Of a stretch of 64,000 bases of DNA, positions 12,918-25,392 are shown piece by piece. The first letter of the stretch is position 1, and each line of letters opens with the position of its first letter. The stretch lies in NCBI GenBank assembly GCA_933228895.1, contig OW121856.1, positions 22,957,805-23,021,804 of the forward strand, given 5' to 3'. Below the pieces are notes generated by a model, which was given only the letters and a program-made list of their open reading frames with translations, was not told the origin of the DNA and did not search any database. This stretch comes from Platycnemis pennipes (taxonomy: Eukaryota; Arthropoda; Insecta; Odonata; Platycnemididae). The position numbers and the translations under genes are program-made.

Positions 12918-15900
12918 GGCATTAGGGTCATGCGCACCAAGCAGGCGGAGAGACACGAGAAGGACAGTCTTCTGCATTGCCCTTGCTAGTGCATCTGCTC
13001 GCGCCTTGCACGCCGGAATGCACTTGAGATTTTCGGCCAGTGAGTTCTTGAAGCCACCAAGCACACCCTCGATGAGGACTACCAGTTTCACAGAGTAGCC
13101 CGCGTACATTTGCCGGAGTTCACACAGCAGATCTTGATATTTAGTCCTTTTTTCAATCTCCTTCGCTGCCATGTTCGTTTCGGCCGGTGCCGAAAACTCG
13201 ATCACGAGCATGGCATGAGAGAGATTGTCGACGAGAACGATATCAGGCTTCGTCGCCTCCAATTGCCTGGAGGTGGAGAAGGAATAATTCCCCCAGATCT
13301 TACTCTTATCGTTCTCCACGACGGACTCGATGTCTCCAGGTACGTAAGGCAGCACCGGATTCGCGTCTACACCGTATTGGTGTCTTAGATGGTAATACAA
13401 CACCCGCAGAGCTGAGTTGTGCCGGTTTATATATGCGTTCTTCGCATAAAAGCTGCAGCCGGAGAGTAGATGACCTAAAGTCTCCGGCTGCCTTCGGCAC
13501 GCTCTGCATGTCGTGTCCATCACGTTTGCCCCAATGATGAGACGACGGTACACGAGGGTGTTGATGACACCATCCTGGCACGCGAGCACGAATCCCTCGG
13601 TCTCGGACTTCAGACCTGCGGAGCGCAGGAAGGCGAACGTGAGTTCCTTCGATAGCCCATGCGTTTCCAAGTTTCGATAGAAACTTCCATGTATGGGCTT
13701 CTCGGTATGCTTGCGGAGCAGGATCTTTTGCTCCGCATTCTTTATTTCGAGCTTTAACACGTCCGCCTTCAGCGACAAGATTGATTTGTCGAGCGCTTCT
13801 CCGCTGGAAGTAAGGTCAAAGTCCAAACCGAGGCCGTCTGCTGCCCTTTTCGCCGCCTGGAATAGGAGCGCCCCTTTGCCGACACTCTCGTGTTTCTTCA
13901 CGAGCAGCATAAGGGGGTCCGTGCTGTGGAACACGCGGCAAGCCGTATTCAAGACTACTCTGTCATGGAGGCACTCCAGGCTTATCAGCCCTCTACCACC
14001 TAGCCTTCTCGGGAGATACAATCTGGTGACGGAAGACTTCGGATGAAGACTACGGAACATGGTCATCACTTTCCTCGTTCCCCTGTCGAGGTTTTTCAGC
14101 TCGTTGACATTCCATTTGATGCAACCGAAGGTGTAGAGCAGTGTTGAAACCGCGAAGGTGTTGTCGCAAGAACCTTGTTCTTGCCTGACAGGTCAGAGCT
14201 CCAGATTCACCTGAGAGTCTGCCTGTATTTCGCTGCAAGCCTTTCCTTCACTGCTCTCACCTCCTGCAACCGGCGCTGGGGGACGCCAAGATATTCATAC
14301 GCTTCGTCGTCATCAAGATGACGAATAGCGTTTCCGTCAACGAGCTGCATGTCTTCCTGGTCTTCCGAAATCTTTCCTTTCGCCAGATGGATGGTCGCGC
14401 ACTTGTCCAATCCGAATTCCATCCCTATATCCTCACTGTATCTGCGTACGGTGTCCAACGCCAGACGCAGGTCTTTCGCGCTTGAAGCATAAAGCTTCAG
14501 GTCATCCATATAGAAAAGATGGGTGACCTTATGCTCCCTCTTTGACGGGGCACCGCACATATATCCCCTACCTCGTCTCAACTGAACGGACAGTGGGAGG
14601 AGAGATAAACAGAACAAGAGGGGACTGAGGCTATCGCCTTGAAAAACGCCACGGTGGTATGTTGCCAAATCCGTGTAGACGGTCTTCTTGCCAGATGGTA
14701 TGGCGAACCGCGTCTTCCACAGTGGTAACAGGCGTTCGATGCAGGACACAACATCTGGGTGGACTTTCATGTACCTCAGCATGGCTATAATCAGCTCATG
14801 AGAGGTGGTATCAAAAGCCTTCTTGTAGTCCACCCAGCCCATTGACAGGTTACGCTTGTATTGACAAGCGTCCTGGCTCACACACCTATCAATGAGCAGG
14901 TTGTCCTTGCATCCCGCGATGCCTTTCTTCGAACCCCTCTGCTCGAACACTTCCTCCCATACCGGTTGGACGTGGCGGAGGATAAGATCGTTCAAGATGG
15001 AAGTGAACGCCTTGTATACAGTGTTGAGACAGGTTATAAGGCGGTAATTCTTCGGATTGGACAAGTTTCCCTTTTTCGGTATTAGGACCGTTCGCCCCTC
15101 AGTCAGCCAGGACGGAATTGGCTCCGTCCCTGAAAGGAAGGATGTGAAGATTTTGGCCAGGTGTTTGTGCGTGGTAGAGAACTTTTTCCACCAGAAGTTA
15201 TTCACTGCGTCCATTCCTGGAGTAGTGAAGTTCTTCTTGCCTGAGAAGGCCTTCTTCACATCACTTTCCGTGACTGAGATGGAACGATCCATATCTTCTA
15301 GGTGGCGGTCACAAAACTCTTTAAATTGGGCAATAGCTGGAGTACCTTCGTTGAATGGCTTCTTAGTCTCGTATATGTCCTTCCAGAAACGTTCCACTTC
15401 CGGGACAGTTGGTGGTGTTTGGAAAACAGGTGGAGGGAGTCGGAAGAAGCGGGACGGCTGAAAGGAGAAGGTGGAGTTCTCTTCCCTGGCGTTGGTCCTT
15501 TTGACCAACTTCTTCCTCGCCGTTGTAAGTGCCCGCACTCTATCCACCTCATGCTGCTTAAGGATAACCAGCACTATTTTGTTCAGTGTGTGGTGGTCTC
15601 TCCGGATTGCACGCGCAATGCGCTTGACCTTCGGCGTAAAGGCCCGACCGGAGGAAAGGTAATCCATCACACACTGAAATCTCGACACCTGTTGTCTTGC
15701 CAGCGTGATTTTGGCATTAAGCTGTTTAAGCCTGTTTGCTGCTTTAATCTCCCAAGTGGCAGGCACTCGGGGAGATGCCAACAGTGTGGCGGCAGCATAC
15801 ATCACGCAGTCTATTTCCCAGAGGCTACTCGTTTTGGTCAGGGTCATACCTACGATGCCATTCAACTGGGACAGTTGTTGATCCCGCAGAGAAATTTTAT

Positions 15901-15955
15901 GATGAATATTTCTCTGCCTGGTAGTCGTCTCATCGTAGCTTATCGTGCTTTCCAA
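12912..15955 (-). pseudogene. LINE pol: reverse transcriptase plus restriction-like endonuclease, disrupted
   Basis: The upstream part (15955-14207, 582 codons) carries a basic N-terminal region and a reverse transcriptase domain: LIPKKG near residue 291, the catalytic VDYKKAFD at 375-382, GVFQGDSLSP at 436-445, and the catalytic YMDD at 482-485. The downstream part (14069-12912, 385 codons) has a C-x2-C-x8-H-x4-C finger (C188, C191, H200, C205) and an endonuclease with PD at 275-276, D281, E291 and K310. They were one frame of about 1,015 codons. It is broken by TGA at 14207-14209 and, about 48 bp further on, by a one-base frameshift near 14158-14162; family-like residues continue between the two lesions. 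The upstream limit at 15955 is TTG, and the first in-frame ATG is near 15847. The frame stays open upstream to a TAA at 16022-16024, so the true start is unclear. Confidence 0.9.
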
Positions 15956-16137
15956 CCGCTGAAGTAGATTAGAATCGGCCTTCGGCTCGTCTCTCTCGAG
16001 AAGGGCCGGTTGTGGGTGGCGTTACTGGATTTCTTCGGAACCCAATATTTCCGCGAGTCGGGAGGTTAACCCCACAAGCAGACGGCCACAATTAGCCGGC
16101 CGAAGCCGTTACCGGGGACGCCACGAGGAGGCCGGTG

Positions 16138-16171
16138 GTCCGTTTTTAACCCCGGGTCCGTTTTTGACCCC
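16138..16171 (-). repeat. Short direct repeat at the LINE 5' end
   Basis: Two near-identical 16-mers (16138-16153 and 16156-16171), each GTCCGTTTTTRACCCC on the + strand and differing at one base, lie at the extreme 5' end of the retrotransposon. Tandem 5' repeats are common in non-LTR elements and may belong to its promoter or 5' processing region. With only two units, chance duplication is also possible. Confidence 0.5.
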
Positions 16172-16177
16172 GTTTTA

Positions 16178-16191
16178 ATTATTATTATTAT
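16178..16191. repeat. (ATT)n microsatellite at the 5' end of the LINE
   Basis: Four to five ATT units lie immediately outside the 5' end of the R4/Dong-like element, mirroring the TTA tract at 12771-12784. Read on one strand, both flanks carry the same trinucleotide register family, as expected if the element interrupted a pre-existing TAA repeat. Confidence 0.7.
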
Positions 16192-18849
16192 GCAGATTGT
16201 AAAGTATGAAATACTCTGATAGAGATTAACTTTATTAACTCGTGCGAGTGGGCCACATGCAATAGAACATGAAAAAATAACAAAACTAAATTCTCGAAGT
16301 ATTAAATTCGGTATAAATAGAAGTGAACGATAAATAAAACACCAGGGGCAATAAACCATAATACTACTGAAGCTCCTGTCGTTTGTTTGGTAGAATTAAT
16401 CATAAATAACTATATTCAACCAGCAGAAACATTTTATTTCCACCAAAAGTTATATCTCTCTTCTTTGATTGCGTACCCAATCGTATTATGGTAAATGCAA
16501 TTTGCTGAGTTTTTTTATTTGAAGAAATAATACTTAGATACAGTCATGGGTGATAGATATATACTTACTCTAATCTGTAGGCCACCGGCATCTTAGGCTA
16601 TTTCATCATCTGTCATGTGCTGGTGAGTAGTTGCGGAGAAGTTAAAACTAATTAGAGAACTAGGAAAAGATGAGACAAACTCAGTATTAGTAACTTATAC
16701 TTTAGTCTACTGTAAACCTACTGTAGCCTATTTACATAATAGTTGCCAAACATTGAACGATTTAACATTTTAGTGGATGCAGAATTCTCACTGCCACGAT
16801 TCATTCCCGATCTATTGAAATGTAAGCCACCTGATTTTAAAAAAGTGAGCATCCATGGCTTCTATGCTAAAATAGGGTGTCACTGATTTACTGGCATGTA
16901 ACAGTTTATCGCTTTTCACTTATTTTCACTGAATTGTAATTTCTAGTCAAATAAAGATTAAATACAAATGAGTTTCGTTTATTTGCCTGAGGGTTCATAT
17001 GCTTTCGACTTAAAAGAGGTATCTACCTATGGTCGGGGACTGTGGGAGGAACTCAAGTACTTTTACAGATTTTCATTGAATGGCTGTCATAAAAGTATAT
17101 TTATGGAATAAATGATCCGAGTTTTGAAGGAAATTCAAGTTCTCTTTCAGAGTTTCATTTACAAATGGCTCTGTTATTAAAGCGTTTTGAAATATATGTA
17201 ACGACAAATCATCAGAAGTCCATCTGAGCAAATGCATTAATTGAATTTATCAAAGGTGGTTTCAGTAAGGAACGTGGAAATTGGTGAACTCTTCTTTATA
17301 TCTCTTTGAGGAAGAATGTGAATGAGTGAAATATCATCTCTCCTCCATTTTCGGAGCCTTTCAAAAAAAATTATATTTTTTCACTATTCCTCCCCGCCAT
17401 ATTTTCATTGGTCTTCTTCCCGTTCAATGGCCAGGGGACCGAAAAGTGCTCCATACCTTTGAATTAAAAATTTAGACGGGGGAAGCCCATTATCGCTGAT
17501 AGACTTCCGCGCATTGGCCCCATCCACTGGAAAGAGAGTTCGGTGAAAGGTTATCGATGTATCGCTAAGCCCCCCGGGGGATGGCACCTCACAGCTCGCA
17601 TCCGTTGACTTATAAAATTCACCTTCACTTCCAGAGGCGTGAATTACTCATAAAGGGAAGGAGGAAATTCGAGCAGTCATCAATATCCTCCAAATATTTC
17701 ATTTCTTTGGCCGTATTTGCCACGAAATAAATTCGTATCCGCTCCCGAATTCGAACCATGTAGCGTTTTTCACGGCGTTCAAGCGCGGCTAAAGATTTTC
17801 GATTTATCGACGTGTGCTAGACCCTTTTACACGGCTTCGTTCAAGAGGGTTTTAGGGTTTGGAAGGATGTGTAACCCTGGGACTCATTTTCTCTTGAGAG
17901 GACGAAGAAAGAGTGGGGATATTTCGGACGGAAACGAGGTGGAAAGGGAGTATTAAACAAATTAATAATTAACGTCATCAGTGTTGTGGACCCAGCGTGC
18001 TTTTCCTTCTCAGGGCCGGCGGGTATTTTGTTCCTCTGTATGATCCCTCTCGTTTCGAGGGGAAATTTATCCAATACGGCCCTGGGAAAGCCCCTTCATT
18101 CAACTCTGCCCCAATGGGCCATTCCACCAAAACGCCCAGCCCTCCGAAGGGCTGCAGGAAGGAACTCAACCCTCAGACCAGACACGCTCGATAAATGACG
18201 TAGTGATGGTATGTAGTGCGGCCTATTTGACGGACATTATCGAATCCATCAGCCTGTTCAGCCCCCAGAGAAGAAGCCGAGGGGATTTCGCGCAACAATC
18301 GAAGTGTGTAAACGGAAATATGTGGTTCGGGAGGTTTTTTCAGGGAGGTAGAAATAAAGCCCTGGTTTGAAGCAACAGGAAATGTCTTCCACTCCCATTC
18401 GTACGCTTCATAATGATATTTTTTAATTTTAAAAGGAGGCCCAATTTTATAAGAAATAAAGTGAATGTAATCAGGTGATAATTTGTGAAAAAGTGACATG
18501 CCGACAGGAAAACTTGGACGATGCATTTTTCAATCTTTATAAAGTAAAACCGTTAGGCTTTTACTTACTTAATAACGTGTGGAAAATACATCGTTCAAGT
18601 TTTTCTGTCAGTAAGAAGATATATTTGTACTGGCCTTTGTTTGGATTGTGGCATTTTTAGTTTCCAAATTTGGACTTTTAAGAAGGCGGAACGAATTTTT
18701 TAGAGGCTTTTTAGGGGTGAATTTGGAGGAGAACGGAGGGAGATTTCTGGGCAAAGAGGCAGAAGAGCAAGAATTTAAGTAGGAAAAGAATATAATTAAA
18801 TCGTCATCATGTGTGTTTTCAAGTCTGTTTCCGCACTAATTGGTGCTTC
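16192..18849. other. Gene-free DNA with a GC-richer patch
   Basis: From about 17390 to 18330 the base composition rises and several overlapping frames appear on both strands. None shows a known domain or consistent splice boundaries. The rest is ordinary AT-rich DNA. A conserved noncoding element or remote 5' exon could hide here, but I cannot support one. Confidence 0.35.
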
Positions 18850-19022
18850 AAGCTGGGAGGAAAGATACAGGAATGGAAATGGAATGGTGAGTACGAAGGA
18901 TCGAAAGAGAGAAAACTGGCATCGGTTTTAGCCTGCTTTTAACGAAAGGTGCCAAGTTTTTCCATGGTCTTACATCCCATCCGTCCGACGGAGTACTGAA
19001 CTCAAAGTGCTCTCTACGTAAT
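18850..19022 (-). mobile_element. SINE body/tail fragment, related to the 7.3-kb copy
   Basis: Read on the - strand, this segment repeats the body of the 7346-7670 SINE in the same order: a CAGTACTCCGTC segment, GGATGGGA, a GCACCTTTCGTTAA segment, then a CTCTC-rich 3' part. The copy is diverged and lacks the tRNA T-arm, so it is a 5'-truncated or older fragment. No clear target duplication was found. Confidence 0.65.
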
Positions 19023-19296
19023 GAAATGATCATTATGACGATAATTTTAATATAATAATGTTACTAATCAAAATATGTTAACATATCATATGATATAAAA
19101 TATATCAATATGTTAAAATAACATATCACTATAAACCAGGTGTTTTTACTTTATTTTCTTTTGTTCATTATAAATTACAATATTTCTGGATAATATTATA
19201 TAAATAAAATGAAACTTTCTTGTATTCCAAAAAATATTATCAAATACTACTCGACTTGTTACGACATTCTTAGGCCATTTGCAAGAGCTGAGTACC

Positions 19297-19332
19297 TCAG
19301 TGGAGCCGGCCGTGGCCGGAAACCGGTCGACC
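19297..19332. repeat. GC-rich GCCGGCC...GAAACCGGTCG motif
   Basis: A compact GC-rich block with self-complementary GGCC/GGCC segments is followed by GAAACCGGTCGACC in AT-rich DNA. The GAAACCGGTCG core also forms the arms of the foldback at 6318-6442, so both probably come from one dispersed family. A CTGAG-TAC-CTCAG hairpin sits immediately upstream (19288-19300). The GAAA following a GC-rich stem recalls the conserved 3' core of hammerhead ribozymes carried by some Penelope-like elements, but the CUGANGA core is not intact here. Confidence 0.4.
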
Positions 19333-22300
19333 AGTATTTAATTATATTTTGTGGAACAGAGCAAAGCTTTATTTTATTCATTTAATGTTGAAATATCACT
19401 ACGTTAACTCGACTGCTATTACTATGATGTGTGACTAATATGAGTAAGGTAAGAAAGTTGACAGAGATCTTTTTGACACTTCACCTTACGTTCGCGGTGT
19501 CAAAGGGATAAAATCTAAGGATGCAAATTCTGTGCCTATCTCGGCAGATGAATTAAATCCGCGCTCAGCTCATTATTGAGCCATCTAATGAGATTCATTT
19601 ATTTGAGACCGTTCACCGTTTCCATTCCATGAGCGTTCCATCAACATGAGACCGTTGTTTTGATCTGAATGAAGATTACAGTTATACCAATGACGTGCAG
19701 AGAATTAATTAGCTTTGCCTTTTCTCTAAGCTAAGGGAGATCTTTGAAACCAATCGTCACCTAGCCAATAATCTTGATGAAAGGTATCATTTTAATCTCT
19801 TTATTCATGAGCAAGCAGCACTTTTCACTAGGTTATAGCTCGTTCCTTTTCGATAATTATGGAGCGATGGCAGCTATTACCAAACGTTGGCTCCTTCCCG
19901 TTAATTTTCCTGGTTCTTCTGGTGACTTTTCCGAATGGAATCATTTCGAGATCTCTTCACATTTGTAGTTCATGGTAGGTCCCATTTATCACGTTCATAA
20001 AATTTCCCCATGTTGACGTTGTCTTTTCCCGCTATGAAGATGCTTATCTATACTGTCATTTGACCTGATTTGGGAAGGCTATCTTAATTCTGCTTGCAGC
20101 TTTGAGGTCTGCGATAATTTTGAAACTCTGAGGGCTTCAAGAATTACATTTATACGTGTATTATTTTAATTATTTATTTGCAATTTTTTTAAATATTTAA
20201 ACGTCTTTTTCTTATCGTACTCGGCTTTGCATACTTTGAATTAACCCAATCTCGGTGTTTCATAATGCTTTACTTCAAGCTTATAAAAAAGCTTAATTTT
20301 GGCCTAAAGAGATAACCTTCTCATGTCTAAGACTCGTTTTGCAACTGGAGTTTACGCTTCAGATGTCTGCTTGATAGCACTTTTGATATGCAGAACTTCT
20401 TTCGATGTTTTCATTTTAGTGCTATGACAATTCTTCTTTCAATCGGTACCTTATTTATTGCATAGCCTTCAAAAGGGTATAACTTTCTTACATCTGAGTA
20501 GCATTATCGGTAGTTTTTTTGAGTGGGGCGGATACTTGAGGGTGAATTGGTTCCCATTATTTCTCGGAAATTCCCGCAGAATTTGCGGAACAAATTTTTG
20601 TAACTTTTACGATCGGTAAAAAGAGAAAGGAAAGCCGTTTGACCAATTTAACCGTTAGAAGTCGCTCGATCGGCAATATATGGTGGAGCCTACACCCATA
20701 GACATTTGTAATTCCCCTTCTCGAGCTCCTGAGCAACGAATCCCTTAACCCATAGCTTTTCTCTTTAATTTTTTCACTATTTTTCTTCCCTTGGATATGA
20801 CCGTCCTGACCATTACTTGTTGTGACTACTTTGCTAAAGCAGCAGTTCACAGCGATTTCATATGATGTCATGTTGGTGAAGTAATAGTGAGTTAGCAATT
20901 TGCTAACGCGTTGAATTTATTATACCAGAAATGCACTAACTCCTACTGCTAAGACGTACTGCAGTTATTAATACTACCATTTAATCCTAAGGGTAATTTT
21001 ACAATGCTCTTCGCTCAATTCTTACATCAGATAAGTTCGTCATGCCTCTCTTTTTCAATCATTTCCTTTCCAATCTGCTCTGTGCATCTAAAAAAAACTC
21101 TTATTTATTTTTATCCCTTTTTGCCTATTTCAAAGCCAACATTAGGGTCTCAGAAATTTTTCATGACTAATTTAAGGGTGAACCTACAAGAAAAAATGAA
21201 CCGCTATCATGCCTTTCACGTTCATGTAACATTTCATTGCTGAATTTGGTTTCCCAATGAGTCCTTTATACTATGTATATGATAAACATTTACGCGTGGT
21301 ATATGGATTTATAATTGCTTAAAATGTACGCAATATACTGCTTTTTTATTTCGAGACCAATTATTATTTTATTTTCTCTTGGTTAAAACTCTTGTACGTA
21401 TGCATTAATGGTATTCTTTTACTTAATTATAAATGCCGTTATTTTCTGATGTTAATGTCGCAATGCTTTCACCTTTCCTTCCATCGCTCTTTCTCAATTT
21501 TCCCCTAAATCTGAATTTCTAATGCTTCCAAATGATTTTGTAAACCTGTCCAAGTGTCCGGATTCCAGGTTCATACAAAGCTATTTACTGACCTTCACAA
21601 TTTCTTGCCATAAGTTCCCTTCTGTGGCTCAGGGCTTGTTTAACTAAAGAAATTCTGCAACAAATATCATTACCATTACGCCCACTTACATATGTCCACA
21701 CACATATGCTACCGAAGAAAACAAAACATCGATTGTGGTCACTGAATTTAAAAAATATTAAGTTTTTGAGTCCAGATCCTCAAGAATTTCAAAGTATGTG
21801 ATAAATCCTTCTCTCATATCTATCGCACTGTATTTTCATGGCATCTAATAGTGACTTTTCTCTGACTACCAGCAGTAGCACCTTGAAGACGAAGTGAATA
21901 TATGTCTTAAACGTTAAAAAATATCGCTGAGGTGGGTATGGCGTAATCCTAAATATACTTTCAACTCTTTTATGTTTTAACCAGCGTCACCACCCTCACC
22001 ATCTATTTGCAAGCAAGCACATTCCTACAACGCAAAATCTACATCAGTGTCATGTCACATTACGGAGGTACACATTAAAATAAATTGTCACGGGTGTACA
22101 CTTGACAACCCTTGTTTGAGGATTGATTAATTCCCGAAGGGGGCGCCCGTCGTTTGACTCGACGATAGCCGAGTGACCACACACCCCTATTTCATGCCTA
22201 TATCCCTTTCGGAGAGGGGAATAGTAGCGTTGACGATGTAGAACTGGGAGACGAACGCAATGACGTGACCGGGTGCTGGTCCCTTGCTGTATCCTCAGGA

Positions 22301-24219
22301 TTTGATGCGCAAACATTTAGTTTGCGGTGCGGGAGGGCAGGGCATCTTATTTGGACACGCGGTTGCAGCATGCAGCGAGAGGCATAGCTTGACGCCGCAG
22401 TGCAGGCCGGGAATTTTGGTGTTTGCCAAACCGAAATTGAGTTCCTTGTCGTACACACAGTAGTGACCCGGGGGCCTTCTCTGCCAGGCATCTCACCTGG
22501 ATTGTTTTCATCTACGGGCGTAGAGAAAGAAGAGTAAATCTGTGCGCACTCCAGGAACGCAACTATGGAGCGAAAATCGTTTTAGCGAAATAGCCCTTTT
22601 GGTCGCAGTGTTTTGAAGGAACGAGAAGCAATGTAAGATCACCATTAATAACACTACAGACACGTATTCCAGATATTATGCAGAGTTTTCCACTCAATAT
22701 AAAGTAGACCTAATTATATCGAGCGAGATATGTATTTGGATGGAAATGGGTGTAATGGAAGTTTTGTGTATATTACCTTGTTCCTAAATGGTAAAATTTC
22801 AAATTAATTTTGATAAATAGAAGGAGGATATTAAAAAAGTACTTACTTCAATAGCTTGAGTGGTATTTTAGGCCGCGGCGGGCTGGATAGCGATTAATGC
22901 AGGAGATAGAACTATCTCTAAGGAGATATTTACCAACAAAAGACCTGCATCGTACCGTAGACATGGATCGTGGCGTCACATGGATCCAAAATTTGGAGTA
23001 AGGTGAGAGATGACGTGAAAATACTTGAAAAATGGGAGTATGGTGTGTAGGTTAATGGAAAATTTTCGAAAGAGGAAGGGAAGGCAAATGATGAAGTACT
23101 GAGTATTATGATAGATGCAACAATGCAGTTGCCTTGCTCACCTAGGTAGGATTAAAGTCAGAATTTAAAAGGAGGAAGTTTTAACACAAATTATGAAAAG
23201 AAATTTTTGTATTATTGAATAAATATAATTTTTGCTGAATTATCCACTACAGATGATTAGATATATTATATCTCAATGGAGAAATGCGAGGTATTTCAGC
23301 GTATTATAAATAAATGAAAATTGACTAGGAAGGCCCTGTAATAAAATCAAAAATATTATTTTGATACTTAAAAGATAGCGTTGATATAAAAATAATTCTG
23401 AAATCAATATCTATAATCTGGGGAATTGGGGAAACCTGATAAGTTTTAGCTTTATATTATACGGGTATTTCACGAAACAATGCAAGTAATGCAAGCCACG
23501 GAGAAATTCACTCCAGGTCAAGGTCCACCGACCCCAGGATTAAACGCGCCTACCATTTTTTGCATGAAAGAGACTGATAAAAGTAACAGGTAAAGTGGAA
23601 GATCACTCATATTAAGCTTCATATAGATGCACTGAAACATTTCTTTGCTTGTAATAAATTCCCTGAATGAGTAGTTTTATGGTTTTTTACTGAATAAACT
23701 TGCAACATCTTTGTACTTTTGAAACTCTTGAAATGTTTTTGTTTGCAGATGGTATGTGCATTGAAATGGAATACTCGCGCAATATTCATTGATCAATCAA
23801 AAAAATGTGTAAAATTTTAAATAGTTTGATAGCATGAAGAGCTAATTGAGAAAAGTGTTCTTTGTATTCATCTCATCACATTGCTTGACTAACCATAAAA
23901 TTTTCACATGAATACCATACAGAAACGTGAAATAAAAAGATGAGTAAAAATGCGACATCACTTTGAAGCTAAAAATAAATCCATTGAACATTCATGCATT
24001 TAATTAATATCAGACCCACCGTACAATGGAAGTCTTTTTGGGAAGAAAGGGACGCTTCAGTCCTCCTCTCCCATCTGCCCTTTGCCCTTTGAGCAGCAGA
24101 TCCTTTCTTTTTGACCTCGCCCTTACCCGGGAACAGGGCTCCCCGCCTGGAAGGGACTCTGGCGGAGGAAAGAGGAGCGTGAGGCTGCGGCGGGGTACTT
24201 TAATTCCGGGGCCTCAGTT
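19333..24219. other. Gene-free DNA with a CpG-rich patch
   Basis: This is mostly AT-rich and featureless. A CpG-bearing patch at about 22130-22510 contains overlapping - strand frames, one of them Cys/Pro-rich, but there is no family match and no splice evidence. It may be an old GC-rich repeat. No RNA genes were seen. Confidence 0.35.
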
Positions 24220-24430
24220 GTGTTGTAGTCGGCCGGCTGCTAATATGGCGATGGACATAACTCCAGGCTTCCTCACTGAAAAAAAGCCGGTCCACGCCCA
24301 TTTCAGGGCTATCCGAAGTCCCGGGTTTGAACCACGGTGACAGAGTAAGCTTCCAATCTCTCTGACCTGAATTATTAAGGGACGGGCTCAGCTCAATGCC
24401 CGGACGCGGGTCCTTTATCAATCAAAAAGT
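24220..24430 (-). repeat. SINE-like unit with tRNA B-box-like sequence
   Basis: Read on the - strand, the segment contains GTGGTTCAAACCCGGGAC, close to the pol III B-box consensus with a T-arm-like setting, in a GC-rich block within AT-rich DNA. The opposite strand gives the PGFEPR-type translation often produced by tRNA-derived SINE heads. No A-box and no flanking duplication were found, so the exact ends are uncertain. Confidence 0.45.
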
Positions 24431-25352
24431 GGTTGAGACTCGCGAGAACAGGTGAATTTTGGCCCATGTCTCGACTGTTTGGAGCGAGGCTCACGCCCTA
24501 GGGACCAAAGGCATCGTGTCTTATTCAGCGGGAGGGACCCCCAGGCTTAATCAACTCCCTAACTTAATCAACTCGTTAGTGTATTCCTCGAGTTCTCCAA
24601 GCGTACTCTTCGGAATGACTGCATGAAGATTTTATTGAGTGTCGAAAGAATTTTTCAGTCGTTGTTTATTGGTTTTTATCAATAGTGGGTGAACAGAAAG
24701 TTCTTCGACCTCAAATCTAAGGACCTTTCTCATGTAGCTTGCATTGCAGAATTATTTAGTACTTGTATGGAAGAGGGAGAGGACTTGACCCTCACCGTTC
24801 GTTGTTGAACAGAATTTGGCGAACTTTACCCTTTCCAAAACTGCAGAACTTTAATTCGACCATGTTGCTGATACAGAGACGAAACTTTGAATGACATAAA
24901 TCCTACATCAGTGCTCTGAATACGGAGGATATATATGTGATATTTTTGAGTAATTTAAGACTGTATTAGAAACAAATCTGAGGTAAATGAAAGGAAATTT
25001 GATTACTAGATGAGTAAAGTTCTTTTTGAATCAACTGTACATATCGGTTTGACGGCGGATTGAGAGAATTACTAGTACGCTTAGCTAATTACGTTTTCTT
25101 TCAACGTACTGTTTTTTCGTTTAAGGTAGTGGTGGAGCAGTTTTGAATTGATTTTTTTAGTAATATTCATTTAAGTTATGGTGATTTTCGTGAATGCCAA
25201 AATATACCACTTTCCTTATTGTTTATGCACTTTTGTCTCGATTTTGTCAGATAATATGGCTGTAATCAATCTATGTTCAGCATAAAAATATTTCTTTAGA
25301 ACCGCGCCATGCTACATTATTGCATTGCTCACTGAAAGCTTACAATACCATT
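24431..25352. other. Gene-free AT-rich DNA
   Basis: No coding or repeat signal is recognisable between the SINE-like unit and the 25.35-kb hairpin. The preceding receptor exon was looked for and not found. Confidence 0.4.
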
Positions 25353-25392
25353 CTTTGCCAAAAATACTATGAAAATAGTATTTTTGGCAAAG
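25353..25392. repeat. Perfect 17-bp inverted repeat
   Basis: CTTTGCCAAAAATACTA (25353-25369) and its exact complement (25376-25392) enclose a 6-nt loop, TGAAAA. Partial symmetry continues for several bases outside. It lies about 470 bp upstream of the receptor exon. It could be a small MITE remnant or a local inverted duplication; no flanking duplication was identified. Confidence 0.7.

Larger units (their letters stand above)
12785..16176 (-). mobile_element. R4/Dong-type non-LTR retrotransposon, nearly full length
   Basis: This 3.4-kb element lies on the - strand. It has a GC-rich 5' region (about 15960-16176), one long pol reading frame (12912-15955, broken in two places) and a short structured 3' UTR (12785-12911). 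The pol order is reverse transcriptase, CCHC finger, then a restriction-like PD-D-E-K endonuclease, which is diagnostic of early-branching LINE clades (R2, R4, NeSL, CRE). Both ends border (TAA/ATT)n tracts. Known Dong elements of the R4 clade sit in TAA repeats, so clade and target preference agree. The GC content contrasts strongly with the flanks. The element is inactive because of a nonsense codon and a frameshift. Confidence 0.85.

Noticed and set aside
13187..13581. Frames on both strands of over 90 codons within the LINE
   Set aside because: They overlap the endonuclease half of pol in other frames; codon-structure shadows.
15302..15967. 221-codon + strand frame
   Set aside because: It lies antisense to the LINE reverse transcriptase ORF and is explained as its shadow.
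22050..22491. Possible Cys-rich exon on the - strand
   Set aside because: Cysteines fall in a frame that is soon closed, without splice sites or a known Cys pattern; more like CpG-rich noncoding DNA.
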